Assembly (NCBI RefSeq): GCF_003351145.1
Contig: NZ_QQSV01000002.1
Location: 124,001-188,000 of the forward strand
Direction: 5' to 3'
From: Meiothermus sp. QL-1
GTDB taxonomy: Bacteria; Deinococcota; Deinococci; Deinococcales; Thermaceae
Length of the DNA stretch: 64,000 nt
Each line of letters begins with the position of its first letter. Within the stretch, counting starts at the first letter, position 1. The position numbers and the translations under genes were made by a program. Shown piece by piece: positions 14,934 to 24,000 of the stretch. Under the pieces are notes generated by a model. That model was given only the letters and a program-made list of their open reading frames with translations. It was not told the origin of the DNA and did not search any database.

Positions 14934-16106
14934 ATGAAAATCTTGCCTTGGATGCTCCTCGTATCGGCCCTAAGTCTGGCCCTGGCACACCAACCGGTGC
15001 CCGAGCGGCCCGAGGCCTACCAGCTCGAGGCGCGACTCTTCGTTCTGGACAACGGAGAGGAGCGCAGCCGCCTGCTAGCCTTTGACCTACCCACAGGGAA
15101 GAGGGTGGCGGAGCTCAGCCTACCGCCAAAGGGCATGAGCCTGGTCGTCACCCCTTCAGAGCGCTTTCTGGTAGTCTCCCGCGGCCGGGACACCGACCGG
15201 CAGTGGCTTACCGTGGTGTGGACGGGAAAGGAGAAGGCGCGCTGGAGCCGACCAGTCGTTGCCAAGAGCCTGCTTGTGGGTAGGGGTTGGAACATCGGCC
15301 ACGGAGCCCACGCCTACACCCTGGGGGGACAGCTCCTATTCCTGGAGGAACGCGAAGGGGTAGCCCTGCGCTTCAGTGAGGAGGCTCTGAGGCCGGAGGC
15401 CGCCTTCGAGCCAGAGAAGATCGCCCTGCCAAGCCCTGACCACTACCACATCGTGGAAGCCCCTGAGGGCACCTATCTGACCCTGCTGCGCAAGGGCCAG
15501 GTCATCCTGTTTGACGCCGCTATGCGGGAGGAAAAGGCCCGCTTTGCCTGTCCTGTGGAGCATGGTGAGGCGTTTGACCCGGAGACAGGGCGGAGCTTTT
15601 TTGCCTGCGCCAAGGACCTGCTGGTAACCGAGGCTGGGCGCGAGCTTGTTCGCTTGCGCTACCCCGTGCAGGAGCGCATAGGGGCTTTTTTAAGGGGCAA
15701 AGGTGGCTTTTTCGGCTACTCCGATGCGGTTCAGCACCTTCAGCACTTGGATCCTCGCGCCCCAAGCCTAACACCGATACCGTTGGGGGGCAGCCTGATT
15801 CGGGCGAAGAGCGATGGCGAGCGGCTCTATCTTCTTCTCAGCGACGGCCGCCTGCAGATGCGCGAGGCCCGTCAAGGCCAGCTGGTCCAGGAGATCCGCG
15901 TGGGCCGCCCTTTTCCCACGACGGATGAGACCACCGGGGGGGCCATCTACCCCGATATAGCGCCTTGGCCGGAGAAGGGCCTGGTTTTCGTGAGCCTGCC
16001 CCAGCAGGGATTGGTAGCGGTGGTAGATTCGCAGCGGGGTTGGGTGCGGCAGTATCTGCGCACAGGTGGGAGCCCCACCCGGCTGGTCTTGCTCAAAGGT
16101 CCGTAG
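14934..16106 (+). CDS. Secreted beta-propeller protein resembling zinc chaperone AztD
   Basis: 390 residues with a signal peptide (MKILPWMLLVSALSLALA) and repeated four-strand blade patterns, as in YVTN/WD-like propellers. The combination GHGAHAYTLGGQLLF and C-x3-HGEAFDP followed by FFACAKDLLV recalls AztD, the periplasmic metallochaperone that feeds zinc to an AztC binding protein. AGGAGGG lies before ATG 14934. No aztABC genes adjoin; it diverges from the heme-c oxidase cluster with a palindrome between. The AztD assignment rests on motif resemblance, so metal specificity is uncertain. Confidence 0.6.
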   Translation: MKILPWMLLVSALSLALAHQPVPERPEAYQLEARLFVLDNGEERSRLLAFDLPTGKRVAELSLPPKGMSLVVTPSERFLVVSRGRDTDRQWLTVVWTGKEKARWSRPVVAKSLLVGRGWNIGHGAHAYTLGGQLLFLEEREGVALRFSEEALRPEAAFEPEKIALPSPDHYHIVEAPEGTYLTLLRKGQVILFDAAMREEKARFACPVEHGEAFDPETGRSFFACAKDLLVTEAGRELVRLRYPVQERIGAFLRGKGGFFGYSDAVQHLQHLDPRAPSLTPIPLGGSLIRAKSDGERLYLLLSDGRLQMREARQGQLVQEIRVGRPFPTTDETTGGAIYPDIAPWPEKGLVFVSLPQQGLVAVVDSQRGWVRQYLRTGGSPTRLVLLKGP

Positions 16107-16124
16107 CTAGTAGGCCTTTTCTAA

Positions 16125-16145
16125 CCCCCCACTTAGGGTGGGGGG
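16125..16145. terminator. GC hairpin between convergent genes
   Basis: CCCCCCAC-TTAGG-GTGGGGGG, an 8-bp perfect stem between the convergent AztD-like and pckG stops. The T-tract is weak on both sides, so it may terminate in both directions or act with Rho. Confidence 0.5.
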
Positions 16146-16178
16146 CCGGCAGGGCCATTTTCAGAAGGCTTGCCCCGC

Positions 16179-18041
16179 CTACTCGCCGGCCCGGGTTTCC
16201 CCTCCCACATCCCAGTGCTCGGGCGAGCGCCAGAGGTTGGAGATCAGAATCTCGCGCATGGCCAGAAACTCCTTGGGCATGCGGGTGTAGAGCTTGATGA
16301 AAAGCTCCTCGTGGGAGAGGATCTCCTTCAGCCACAGGTCTCGGTCGATGGCCATCAGCTCCTGGAATTGCTCCTTGCTGAACTCGAGCCCCCTCCAGTC
16401 TATGTCCTCGTATCGGGGCACATAGCCCAAGGGGCTCTCGGTGGCGTAGCCCCGCCCGTTGGCCCGTTCCACAATCCACTTGAGGACCCGCATGTTCTCG
16501 CCGTAGCCCGGCCAGAGGTAGTTGCCGTCCTTATCCTTGCGGAACCAGTTCACGCTAAAGATGCGCGGGGGGTCCACCACCTTTCGCCCGATATCCAACC
16601 AGTGGTTGAAGTAGCTGGCCATGTGGTAGCCGATGAAGGGCAGCATGGCGAAGGGGTCGCGGCGCACCTCGCCAATCTGTCCGAAGGCGGCGGCGGTCAT
16701 CTCGGAGCCCATGGTGGCGCCCAGATAGACCCCAAACGACCAGTTGAAGCTCTGGTAAACGAGGGGCACCACGCTGGCCCGGCGCCCCCCGAAGATGAAG
16801 GCCTTGATGGGCACCCCCTTGGGGTTCTCCCACTCGGGGTCGATGGCCGGGTTTTGGTGCGCCGGGGCGGTGAAGCGGGCGTTGGGGTGGGCGGCTTTGC
16901 GGCCGCATCCGGGTGTCCACTCCTGGCCCTGCCAGTCGATGGCCCGTTCCGGAGGGGGCCCATCCATCCCCTCCCACCACACATCGCCCTCGGGGGTCAG
17001 GGCCACATTGGTGAAGATGGTGTTGGCCCGGATGGCCTCCATGGCGTTGGGGTTGGTGGCGTAGGAGGTCCCAGGGGCCACCCCGAAGTAGCCGGCCTCG
17101 GGGTTGATGGCGTAAAGCCGCCCATCAGGGCCCGGCTTAATCCAGGCGATGTCGTCGCCCACGGTGGTCACCCGCCAACCTTCCTCTAAAAAGGGCTTGG
17201 GCGGGATGAGCATGGCGAAGTTGGTCTTGCCACAGGCTGAGGGAAAGGCCGCCGCCACGTAGGTTTTCTGGCCCCGGGGGTCCTTTACCCCCAGGATGAG
17301 CATGTGCTCGGCCAGCCAGCCCTCGTCCCGCCCGATTACGCTGGCGATGCGCAGGGCCAGGGCCTTCTTGCCCAGCAGGGCGTTGCCCCCGTAGCCCGAG
17401 CCGTAGCTCCAGATGCTGCGCTCTTCGGGGAAGTGCACGATGTACTTGACCTTGGGGTTGCAAGGCCAGGGCACATCCTTCTGGCCGGGCTTTAGGGGCA
17501 TGCCCACGCTGTGTATGCAGGGCACGAAGTCGCCGTCCTCGCCCAGCACCTCATAGACCGCCTTGCCCATGCGGGTCATGATGCGCATGTTGACCACCAC
17601 ATAGGCCGAGTCGGTGAGCTCAATGCCGATGTAGCTGATGGGCGAGCCTAGAGGGCCCATGCTGAAGGGCACCACGTACATGGTGCGGCCCCGCATGCAC
17701 CCGTCGAAGAGGCTCAGGAGGGTAGCCTTCATCTCCTTGGGGTTGACCCAGTTGTTGGTGGGGCCGGCGTCCTCCTTGTTCAGGGAGCAGATGAAGGTGC
17801 GGTCCTCCACCCGCGCCACGTCCGAAGGGTCGGAGCGGGCCAGAAAACTGTTGGGGCGAAGTTTGGGGTTTAGTCGGATGAAGGTGCCGGCCTGCACAAG
17901 CTGCTCACACAGGGCGTGGTACTCCTCCTCCGAGCCATCGCAAAAGTGCACCCGGTCGGGCTTGCAGAGGGCTACGGCCTCAGCAATCCACTGCCTGACC
18001 CGCGGGTTCCGGATGTAGGGGGGGAACTCGAGGCTTTGCAT
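16179..18041 (-). CDS. pckG: Phosphoenolpyruvate carboxykinase, GTP-dependent
   Basis: 620 residues, full length for the GTP family. It interconverts oxaloacetate and phosphoenolpyruvate for gluconeogenesis. The P-loop carries [13 protein letters not shown] with the hyper-reactive Cys of GTP-type enzymes, followed by VGDDIAW (metal Asp pair) and the guanine-pocket [16 protein letters not shown]. Further conserved blocks are [18 protein letters not shown] and [23 protein letters not shown] 18041 has TGTAAT 5 nt and TAGAGT 10 nt upstream and no ribosome-binding site, suggesting a short or absent leader. It diverges from the LacD-type aldolase gene, also a sugar-phosphate enzyme. Confidence 0.95.
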   Translation of the reverse strand: MQSLEFPPYIRNPRVRQWIAEAVALCKPDRVHFCDGSEEEYHALCEQLVQAGTFIRLNPKLRPNSFLARSDPSDVARVEDRTFICSLNKEDAGPTNNWVNPKEMKATLLSLFDGCMRGRTMYVVPFSMGPLGSPISYIGIELTDSAYVVVNMRIMTRMGKAVYEVLGEDGDFVPCIHSVGMPLKPGQKDVPWPCNPKVKYIVHFPEERSIWSYGSGYGGNALLGKKALALRIASVIGRDEGWLAEHMLILGVKDPRGQKTYVAAAFPSACGKTNFAMLIPPKPFLEEGWRVTTVGDDIAWIKPGPDGRLYAINPEAGYFGVAPGTSYATNPNAMEAIRANTIFTNVALTPEGDVWWEGMDGPPPERAIDWQGQEWTPGCGRKAAHPNARFTAPAHQNPAIDPEWENPKGVPIKAFIFGGRRASVVPLVYQSFNWSFGVYLGATMGSEMTAAAFGQIGEVRRDPFAMLPFIGYHMASYFNHWLDIGRKVVDPPRIFSVNWFRKDKDGNYLWPGYGENMRVLKWIVERANGRGYATESPLGYVPRYEDIDWRGLEFSKEQFQELMAIDRDLWLKEILSHEELFIKLYTRMPKEFLAMREILISNLWRSPEHWDVGGETRAGE

Positions 18042-18123
18042 GTCGCATTACACTCTAATAGCTGGTCCAGCAGTTGCCCAGACGCCGTGGCGGGAATGGG
18101 GTAGACTCTAGGGTGGTGAAACC

Positions 18124-19128
18124 ATGAGCCTGAGCCAGGGTAAGTTCAAGCGCCTGCAGGCCTGTGCCGACGAGAAAGGTGTGATTGCTGCAGCGGCCAT
18201 GGACCAGCGCGGTTCGCTGCGCAAGGCTATCGCCAGGGCCAAGGGGGCCGAGGTAAGCGATGCTGAGCTCACCGAGTTCAAGACCGCGGTGGTGAAAATC
18301 CTAACCCCCTACGCCTCGGCCATCCTTATCGACACCGAGTACGGCCTGCCGGCCCTGCAGCACAAGGCCCCCCGTACCGGGGTTCTGTTGGCCTACGAGA
18401 AGTCGGGCTACGACGCCAGTGTGCCGGGACGGCTACCCGATCTACTGCCCGAGCTCAGTGTGCGGCGCATCCAGGAGCTGGGGGGCGATGCGGTGAAGAT
18501 CCTCCTCTACTACAACCCCGAGGACGATCCCAAGATCAACGCCATCAAGCACGCCTTTGTGGAGCGGGTGGGGGCAGAGTGCGCAGCCCTGGAGATGCCC
18601 TTTTTCCTCGAGCCCATCGCCTACAACGAGGCCCTCGGCGAGGGTCTGGAGATGGCCAAGGTCAAGCCCCGCTATGTGGCCAAGTACATGGAGGAGTTTT
18701 CCAAGGAGCGCTACGGGGTGGACGTGCTCAAGGTGGAGTTCCCCTTCAACATCGCCTACACCAGCGGCACCCTGGGCTTCAAGGGCGAGGCGGCCTACAC
18801 CCGCCAGCAGGCCCTGCAGTTCCTGAAGGATGCGGCCAGCGCGGCCGGTAAGCCCTTCATCTACCTTTCGGCTGGGGTGAGCGATGCGGTCTTCCGCGAG
18901 TCCTTGGAGATGGCCGCCGAGGCTGGGGTGCCCTACAGCGGGGTGCTCTGTGGGCGGGCAACCTGGCAGGATGGCATCCCGGTCTACGCCAAGCAGGGCC
19001 TGGCTGCGCTGGAGGACTGGCTTTCGGACCAGGGGGTGAGGAACATCCAGATGCTCAACGAGGTGCTGGCCAAAGGGGCCAAGCCCTGGTGGACGCTTTA
19101 CGGCAGTCCTGAGGCGGCGCTGGCCTGA
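18124..19128 (+). CDS. lacD: Class I aldolase, tagatose-1,6-bisphosphate (LacD) type
   Basis: 334 residues, cytoplasmic TIM-barrel aldolase of the LacD/fructose-bisphosphate group. AAAMDQRGSLRKA opens the barrel; VDVLKVEFPFN holds the Schiff-base Lys; YLSAGV and GVLCGRATWQ bind phosphate. It cleaves tagatose- or fructose-1,6-bisphosphate to triose phosphates; the substrate preference cannot be told, and no lactose/galactose genes adjoin. TAGACT at 18102-18107 is a likely -10, with GGTGG before ATG 18124. Placed divergently from pckG, it may serve glycolysis/gluconeogenesis. Confidence 0.88.
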   Translation: MSLSQGKFKRLQACADEKGVIAAAAMDQRGSLRKAIARAKGAEVSDAELTEFKTAVVKILTPYASAILIDTEYGLPALQHKAPRTGVLLAYEKSGYDASVPGRLPDLLPELSVRRIQELGGDAVKILLYYNPEDDPKINAIKHAFVERVGAECAALEMPFFLEPIAYNEALGEGLEMAKVKPRYVAKYMEEFSKERYGVDVLKVEFPFNIAYTSGTLGFKGEAAYTRQQALQFLKDAASAAGKPFIYLSAGVSDAVFRESLEMAAEAGVPYSGVLCGRATWQDGIPVYAKQGLAALEDWLSDQGVRNIQMLNEVLAKGAKPWWTLYGSPEAALA

Positions 19129-19154
19129 GGCTTTTCCCCTTTTTTGGGTTGTGC

Positions 19155-19160
19155 TAAACT
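19155..19160 (+). promoter_or_regulatory. -10 box of the rpmH promoter
   Basis: TAAACT, 47 bp before the rpmH start and preceded by a T-rich stretch. GGGAGGAAG serves as the ribosome-binding site, so rpmH has a true leader. Confidence 0.5.
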
Positions 19161-19207
19161 CTTAGGGTTGCCTGGCCTGGCCCGGCAGTACTTCAGGGAG
19201 GAAGCCG

Positions 19208-19366
19208 ATGAAACGCACTTGGCAGCCCAATAAGCGCAAGCGGGCCAAAACCCACGGTTTTCGCGCCCGCATGAGGACCGCCGGCGGCCGCAAGGTGCTG
19301 GCCCGCCGCCGCGCCAAAGGCCGCTACAAGCTCACCGTCAGCAGCGAGCCCCAGCTCAAGCGCTAA
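19208..19366 (+). CDS. rpmH: 50S ribosomal protein L34
   Basis: 52 residues: [18 protein letters not shown], then [20 protein letters not shown], the invariant L34 core, with a short lysine-rich tail. It stabilises 23S rRNA in the large subunit. GGGAGGAAG precedes ATG 19208. It heads the conserved rpmH-rnpA-yidD-yidC-jag run that often lies near the replication origin, although no dnaA or oriC is seen here. A terminator follows directly. Confidence 0.98.
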   Translation: MKRTWQPNKRKRAKTHGFRARMRTAGGRKVLARRRAKGRYKLTVSSEPQLKR

Positions 19367-19385
19367 CCCCTGGGGGTTGGCGGAG

Positions 19386-19408
19386 GCTCCCCGCGGGGGA
19401 GCTTTTTT
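19386..19408 (+). terminator. Intrinsic terminator/attenuator between rpmH and rnpA
   Basis: GCTCCCC-GCG-GGGGAGC followed by TTTTTT, ending 5 nt before the rnpA ATG. The GGGGAG that could act as the rnpA ribosome-binding site is inside the 3' arm, so both read-through and translation of rnpA may be limited. Confidence 0.85.
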
Positions 19409-19412
19409 GTAG

Positions 19413-19745
19413 ATGCCCTTCTCTTCGCTCAAAGGTGAAAAGGCCTTCCAGCGCCTGCGGGGAGGGAGGACGGGGCGCGGTAAGTACCTGGTGTTGCGCT
19501 GGCTGCCCCTGCGCCCCACCGCCATCAACCCGGTGCGGGTGGGGATTGTGGTCTCGAGCAAGGTTTCCAAGAAGGCTACCGTGCGCAACAAGATCCGCCG
19601 TCGCCTGCGGGAGATTCTGCGCCGGATGCACCTTCCCCCTTCGGAGATGGTGATCTGGGTGCAGCCCGAGGCGGTGGAGGCCTCCTACTGGGATTTACTG
19701 CGCGACCTAGGCCATGCTCTAAAGAAGAGCGGGCTGGTACAATAA
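19413..19745 (+). CDS. rnpA: Ribonuclease P protein component
   Basis: 110 residues, the protein partner of RNase P RNA in tRNA 5' maturation. The RNR signature is clear in [20 protein letters not shown], with [10 protein letters not shown] before it and VIWVQPEA near the end. A TAG at 19410-19412 directly precedes ATG 19413, so the long N-terminal extension overlapping rpmH in Thermus is impossible here. Expression must pass the hairpin just upstream. Confidence 0.95.
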   Translation: MPFSSLKGEKAFQRLRGGRTGRGKYLVLRWLPLRPTAINPVRVGIVVSSKVSKKATVRNKIRRRLREILRRMHLPPSEMVIWVQPEAVEASYWDLLRDLGHALKKSGLVQ

Positions 19746-19752
19746 CACGGGT

Positions 19753-20025
19753 ATGGGAAGGCTGGCGGCGATGCTCAACCGGCTGCTCATGGCCGGGGTG
19801 CGCTTTTACCGGCGCTACCTGTCGCCCCTGAAACCCCCCACCTGCCGCTTCTACCCTACCTGCAGCCAGTATGCCCTGGAGGCGTTGGAGCGCCACGGTC
19901 CTTTTTGGGGGCTCTACCTGAGCCTGCGGCGCATCCTAAAGTGCCACCCGCTGCACCCTGGGGGGCTGGATTACGTGCCCAAGGAGCGGCCCAGGATTCG
20001 CCTGAGAACAAAGGAGCAGGAATGA
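19753..20025 (+). CDS. yidD: Membrane protein insertion efficiency factor YidD
   Basis: 90 residues of the YidD (DUF37) family: [20 protein letters not shown] with the conserved Cys pairs, then [10 protein letters not shown] and HPLHPGG with CHPLH. An N-terminal amphipathic helix associates with the membrane. It assists YidC-mediated insertion and overlaps yidC by ATGA, so the pair is translationally coupled. An alternative start is ATG 19780. Confidence 0.93.
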   Translation: MGRLAAMLNRLLMAGVRFYRRYLSPLKPPTCRFYPTCSQYALEALERHGPFWGLYLSLRRILKCHPLHPGGLDYVPKERPRIRLRTKEQE

Positions 20026-21395
20026 AATGGTTCTGGACGAGTTTGGCCCTGTTCGCCTTGATGCCGGCGCTTGCCCTTACCCCGGAGTGGCGGGAGGTGG
20101 ACATCGATAAGGATGGCAGGCCTGAGAAGGTGGCCGTGACCAACCTGGCCGATGTGGCCTTCAACACTCAGGGCCAGATTGTAGGATGGTACATCAAAAC
20201 CGCCCGCGCCACCGACTTCCGGGGCAACTACGACCGCGCTCCCAACCTGGTCAAGGCCGGTCAGACCCCCCCAGGGACCCTCGAGGGCTTCGTGCCCACC
20301 GCTTTTGAGTTCACCCGGCGCGACCCAGCCGACCCTGAGGCCGACTTCATCGCCACCTTCACCGATGGAGCCACCCGTCTTACCTACATCATCCACCCCC
20401 GTTTCCTCACCGTGGACATAGAGGTGGATAGCTCCACCCCCAGGAAGCTCATCTGGACCGGCATCGGGGGAACCGACACCCCTATTACCAAGTGGCTTGG
20501 TCAGGGCAACCTCCAGCCCATCAACGCCGGTCAGGGACCTGCGGTCTACGTGGGGTGGCAGACCCAGAAGGGTGCCGGCTTTGCTATGTTCTTGCGCCCA
20601 GAGCGGCCGGTGCCCATCACCATGACCCAACTGGGCGGGGCAGGGATAGCCGAGGTCAGCCTGCCAGAGGGGAAGTTCAACCTGAAGGTCTATGGGGGGC
20701 TCAACGAGCTGGTGCGGCTGCATGTGGAGGGGTTCTACCAGCTTCCTGGGGTCTTCGAGCCCAACATCTGGGGCCAGATCTCGCTGGGCTTAGTTTGGGC
20801 GTTGGAGCAGGCCCACCGGCTGGCGGGGGGGAGCTGGATCCTGGCCATCATCATCGTGACCGTGGTCATCCGGCTCTTAATGTGGCCCCTGATGCACCAG
20901 CAGTTCAAGAGCATGGCTGAGATGCAAAAGATCCAGCCTTTGGTCAAAAAAATCCAGGAGAAGTACAAGGATGACAAGCAAAAGCAGCAGGAAGAGCTGA
21001 TGAAGCTTTACCAGGAGCACCGCATCAACCCTCTGGGGGGCTGCTTCCCCATCCTGCTGCAGATGCCCATCCTGTTTCTGATGTACAAGGTCATGGTGGG
21101 CTACGAGTTTGGCCAGGGCTTTCTCTGGATCCGTGACCTGGCCCTGCCCGACCCCCTCTACATCCTCCCCTTCCTCTACATCCTGGTGCTTTTGGTCTCT
21201 ACCTGGCTCTCCGCGGCAGGCAACAAGGATGCCCTTCGCCAGGGCATCCTCATCAACCTTATTTTCGCCTTCATCCTCTTCAGTTTCCCGGCCGGCGTTA
21301 CCCTGTACTGGCTGCTCTCCACGGCCATTGGGGTAGGGCAGCAGTGGCTCATCAACAAGCAGCTCGGCCTGCCGCTGGCTCCGGCCAAGGGCTAG
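20022..21395 (+). CDS. yidC: Membrane protein insertase YidC
   Basis: 457 residues. A signal-anchor ([18 protein letters not shown]) is followed by a periplasmic beta domain of about 230 residues, larger than in Gram-positive homologues and fitting a diderm cell. The insertase core starts near [19 protein letters not shown] with the groove Arg, then coiled cytoplasmic helices ([18 protein letters not shown]), [18 protein letters not shown], and the last spans. It ends before a strong terminator. Confidence 0.97.
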   Translation: MKWFWTSLALFALMPALALTPEWREVDIDKDGRPEKVAVTNLADVAFNTQGQIVGWYIKTARATDFRGNYDRAPNLVKAGQTPPGTLEGFVPTAFEFTRRDPADPEADFIATFTDGATRLTYIIHPRFLTVDIEVDSSTPRKLIWTGIGGTDTPITKWLGQGNLQPINAGQGPAVYVGWQTQKGAGFAMFLRPERPVPITMTQLGGAGIAEVSLPEGKFNLKVYGGLNELVRLHVEGFYQLPGVFEPNIWGQISLGLVWALEQAHRLAGGSWILAIIIVTVVIRLLMWPLMHQQFKSMAEMQKIQPLVKKIQEKYKDDKQKQQEELMKLYQEHRINPLGGCFPILLQMPILFLMYKVMVGYEFGQGFLWIRDLALPDPLYILPFLYILVLLVSTWLSAAGNKDALRQGILINLIFAFILFSFPAGVTLYWLLSTAIGVGQQWLINKQLGLPLAPAKG

Positions 21396-21407
21396 AGGTA
21401 AGCCCTC

Positions 21408-21435
21408 ACCCCCGGCCCGCAGGTCGGGGGGTTTT
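21408..21435 (+). terminator. Intrinsic terminator after yidC
   Basis: ACCCCCG and CGGGGGGT pair around a 10-nt loop, followed by TTTTCC. The next gene, jag, then has its own promoter. Confidence 0.8.
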
Positions 21436-21442
21436 CCTTTGG

Positions 21443-21448
21443 TAAGCT
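21443..21448 (+). promoter_or_regulatory. -10 box of leaderless promoter for jag
   Basis: TAAGCT ends 7 nt before ATG 21456, directly after the yidC terminator. Confidence 0.6.
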
Positions 21449-21455
21449 AAAGGTT

Positions 21456-22037
21456 ATGGACGAAAAAAAGCGTGGCCTTGACGATCTTTTGTCCGACCTG
21501 GGGATAGAGGACGAAACAGCCCCCGAGGTCGTGCTGAAAGAAGGGGGAGAGGCTCCCTTGGTGGCCCCGGCGCGCCAGGAGGACCCGCGGAGCTTCCTCG
21601 AGCACTTCATGGTGGGGCTTCTGCTTCGCCTGAACCCCGCCTACTCGGTGGAGATAGAGCAGCAGGGAAACCTGTTCCGGGTGGAGATCGTGGGGGGGGA
21701 TGTGGGTCGGGTGATTGGCCGTGAGGGGAAGACCCTGCAGAGCCTGGAGTTCCTTGTCAATGTGGTCATGGCCAAGCACTGCGGTCCGGCCTACCGGGTG
21801 CTGCTGGACGCGGGCGGCTACCGCCGCCGCAATGAGGAGCGCATCAAGCGTCTGGCCAACGAGGCGGCCATCAGGGTGGAGATGAGCGGCGAGCCGGTGG
21901 AGCTGCCGCCCATGCGGCCCAGCGAGCGACGGATGGTCCACGTCCTGCTCAAGCAGCACCCTAAGGTGACCACCACCTCGGTGGGGGAAGGGGAGGCGCG
22001 GCACGTGGTGGTGCTGCCCCGCACCCCCTCGGAGTAG
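21456..22037 (+). CDS. khpB: RNA-binding protein Jag/KhpB (KH and R3H domains)
   Basis: 193 residues. An acidic N-terminal linker is followed by a KH domain (VEIVGGDVGRVIGREGKTLQ) and a C-terminal R3H domain (SERRMVHVLLKQHP with the R-x3-H signature). The Jag-N motif of Firmicutes is absent. KhpB binds RNA, and in other bacteria it affects cell elongation and sRNA function. It is followed by prmC after 2 bp. Confidence 0.95.
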   Translation: MDEKKRGLDDLLSDLGIEDETAPEVVLKEGGEAPLVAPARQEDPRSFLEHFMVGLLLRLNPAYSVEIEQQGNLFRVEIVGGDVGRVIGREGKTLQSLEFLVNVVMAKHCGPAYRVLLDAGGYRRRNEERIKRLANEAAIRVEMSGEPVELPPMRPSERRMVHVLLKQHPKVTTTSVGEGEARHVVVLPRTPSE

Positions 22038-22039
22038 GT

Positions 22040-22879
22040 GTGCCGGCGACCTACCTGGCGCTTCTGCGGGACATGGAGCGGCGGCTTGGGGCAGGGGGAA
22101 AGCCCCCCCTGGAGGCGCGCTGGCTGCTGGCCCACGCTGCGGGGCTGGACCTGGAGGAGCTTTTGAGTCTGCTGGGAAGGCCGGTGCCCGAGGGCGTGGC
22201 CGAGCGGGCCCAAGCCCTGTTGGATAGGCGGCTGGGGGGCTGTCCGCTGCAGCTTATTCTGGGGCAGACGGAGTTTTATGGTCTTGAGCTTTGGGTGGAG
22301 CCGGGGGTGCTCATCCCCCGGCCCGAGACCGAGGGGCTGGTGGAGCTGGCCCTTCACGCTCTGTCCCCGGGTTGCTCGGCCTGGGTGCTGGACGTGGGGA
22401 CCGGCAGCGGGGCCATCGCTTTGGCCCTCAAGGCCAGGCGTCCTGAGCTGCGGGTCTGGGCTACCGACATAAACCCTAGGGCCATACGGCTGGCCCAGAG
22501 GAATGCCAGGCGCTGGGGGCTCGAGGTCGTCTTTTTACTGGCTTCCCTGACGGCAGGGCTGAGGGGGCTGGACCTGGTGGTCTCCAACCCCCCCTACCTG
22601 CCCGAGGGCTACCGCAAGGAGGCCCCTCCTGAGCTGGCCTACGAGGACGAGGCGGCTTTGTACGCGGGGCCGGAGGGGCTGGGGGTGGCCCGGGCCCTGC
22701 TGGGGGAGGCCTGGGGGGCCCTGCGGCCTGGGGGGCGATTTATGCTGGAGCTGGCCCCCGAGAACATCCATATCCTGCGGGATGAGGCCGCGGCCCTGGG
22801 CTGGGAGGGGCTGGAGGTGCGGCCCGACCTGGTCGGGCGTCCTCGCTACCTGCTGGGGCGGCGGCCCTACTTCCAGTAG
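22040..22879 (+). CDS. prmC: Peptide chain release factor N5-glutamine methyltransferase
   Basis: 279 residues. A helical N-terminal substrate domain is followed by a SAM Rossmann fold: VLDVGTGSGAIALAL (motif I), and the catalytic NPPYLPEG. PrmC methylates the GGQ glutamine of RF1/RF2. GTG 22040 follows the khpB stop by 2 nt. The 3' end overlaps the convergent acuC by 13 bp. Confidence 0.95.
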   Translation: MPATYLALLRDMERRLGAGGKPPLEARWLLAHAAGLDLEELLSLLGRPVPEGVAERAQALLDRRLGGCPLQLILGQTEFYGLELWVEPGVLIPRPETEGLVELALHALSPGCSAWVLDVGTGSGAIALALKARRPELRVWATDINPRAIRLAQRNARRWGLEVVFLLASLTAGLRGLDLVVSNPPYLPEGYRKEAPPELAYEDEAALYAGPEGLGVARALLGEAWGALRPGGRFMLELAPENIHILRDEAAALGWEGLEVRPDLVGRPRYLLGRRPYFQ

Positions 22880-24000
22880 GGCCGGACCGATTCCAGCAGC
22901 CGTTCTACCGCCTGACGGTTGCGCCGCTCGATCTCGGCCTTGCGGGGAATCTCCGGGTAGGGCTGCTCGGGGTCGTGCAGGGTGTGGGTCAGGAATTGGC
23001 CGAGCCGGCTGCCCCAGCGCTCCAACCAGGGCTCGGGCAGGTGGTCGGGCCAGGGCAGGCCCTGCAGGGTGAGGTACAGAAGGGCCCAGACCCGGCTGGC
23101 GGCGTCCAGGCTGTACCCCCCGCCCAGGGTGTAGATGGCCCGGCCCCCGGCAAAGGCAGATGCGTACTGCCGCAGCAGGGTGAAGACCCGCGCGTAGGCC
23201 CGGGTGGTGAGGAGAAGTTCGGCCAGAGGGTCTTGGTAGTGGGCGTCGGCCCCGCACTGGATGACCATCACATCGGGTTGGAACCAACGCAAAGCCGGTT
23301 CCAGCCCCATCTGCAAAACCTCCAGGTAGGAAGCGTCCTCGGTGAAGGGTTCCAGGGGGACGTTCAGCTTGCGTCCGGTCCCGGAGGCCTTGCCGATCTC
23401 GTGGGTGTGTCCGGTGCCGGGATAGAGGTAGCGGCCGGACTCGTGGATGGAGAAGGTCAGCACCTCGGCCTCGTCGTAGTGGATCCACTGGACTCCATCG
23501 CCGTGGTGGACGTCGATGTCCACGTAGGCCACCCGCAGGCCCTGGCCGGTGAGGTAGCGGATGGCCACCGAGAGGTCGTTGTAGACGCAGAAGCCCGCAG
23601 CCAGGTCCTTCTGGGCGTGGTGCAGCCCCCCCCCAAGCTGCAAGACCTCCTTGGCCTGACCCCCAGCCACCAGCCGGGCCGCGCTCAGGGTGCCCCCCAC
23701 AAGCCAGCGGGCGGCCTCGTCCATGCCGAGGAAGATGGGGGTGTCGGCGGTGCCCAGGCCGTAGTACTCAAAGCTGGGGGAGTCCTCCCCCCGGCTCGCG
23801 GCCTCTACCCGGCGCACATAAGACTCCAGGTGCACCGTGCGCACCTCCTCGCGGGTGGCCTGCTGAGGGGTGTAGAGGGACGGAGGAGGGCCGAGCTGGA
23901 CCAACAGATCGAGCAGCATCTCCAGCCGCAGGGGGCTGAAGGGGTGTTGGGGGCCGAAGTCGTACTCGAGGTAGTGGGGGCTGTAGACCACCGGGATCAT
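22867..24000 (-). CDS. acuC: Acetoin utilisation / class I histone deacetylase-like protein AcuC
   Basis: 377 residues of the arginase/deacetylase fold. Active-site blocks are GGLHHAQ (His pair), YVDIDVHHGDGVQ (zinc ligands Asp and His), QCGADAHYQDPL (third ligand) and LGGGYS with the transition-state region near the end (Gly-Gly-Tyr). It removes acetyl groups, in Bacillus from acetyl-CoA synthetase. It overlaps acuB by ATGA, as in the classical acuABC order, but no acuA acetyltransferase is present here. Confidence 0.93.
   Translation of the reverse strand: MIPVVYSPHYLEYDFGPQHPFSPLRLEMLLDLLVQLGPPPSLYTPQQATREEVRTVHLESYVRRVEAASRGEDSPSFEYYGLGTADTPIFLGMDEAARWLVGGTLSAARLVAGGQAKEVLQLGGGLHHAQKDLAAGFCVYNDLSVAIRYLTGQGLRVAYVDIDVHHGDGVQWIHYDEAEVLTFSIHESGRYLYPGTGHTHEIGKASGTGRKLNVPLEPFTEDASYLEVLQMGLEPALRWFQPDVMVIQCGADAHYQDPLAELLLTTRAYARVFTLLRQYASAFAGGRAIYTLGGGYSLDAASRVWALLYLTLQGLPWPDHLPEPWLERWGSRLGQFLTHTLHDPEQPYPEIPRKAEIERRNRQAVERLLESVRPYWK

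Noticed and set aside
19367-19412. Thermus-style N-terminal extension of rnpA over rpmH
   Set aside because: An in-frame TAG at 19410-19412 directly precedes ATG 19413.
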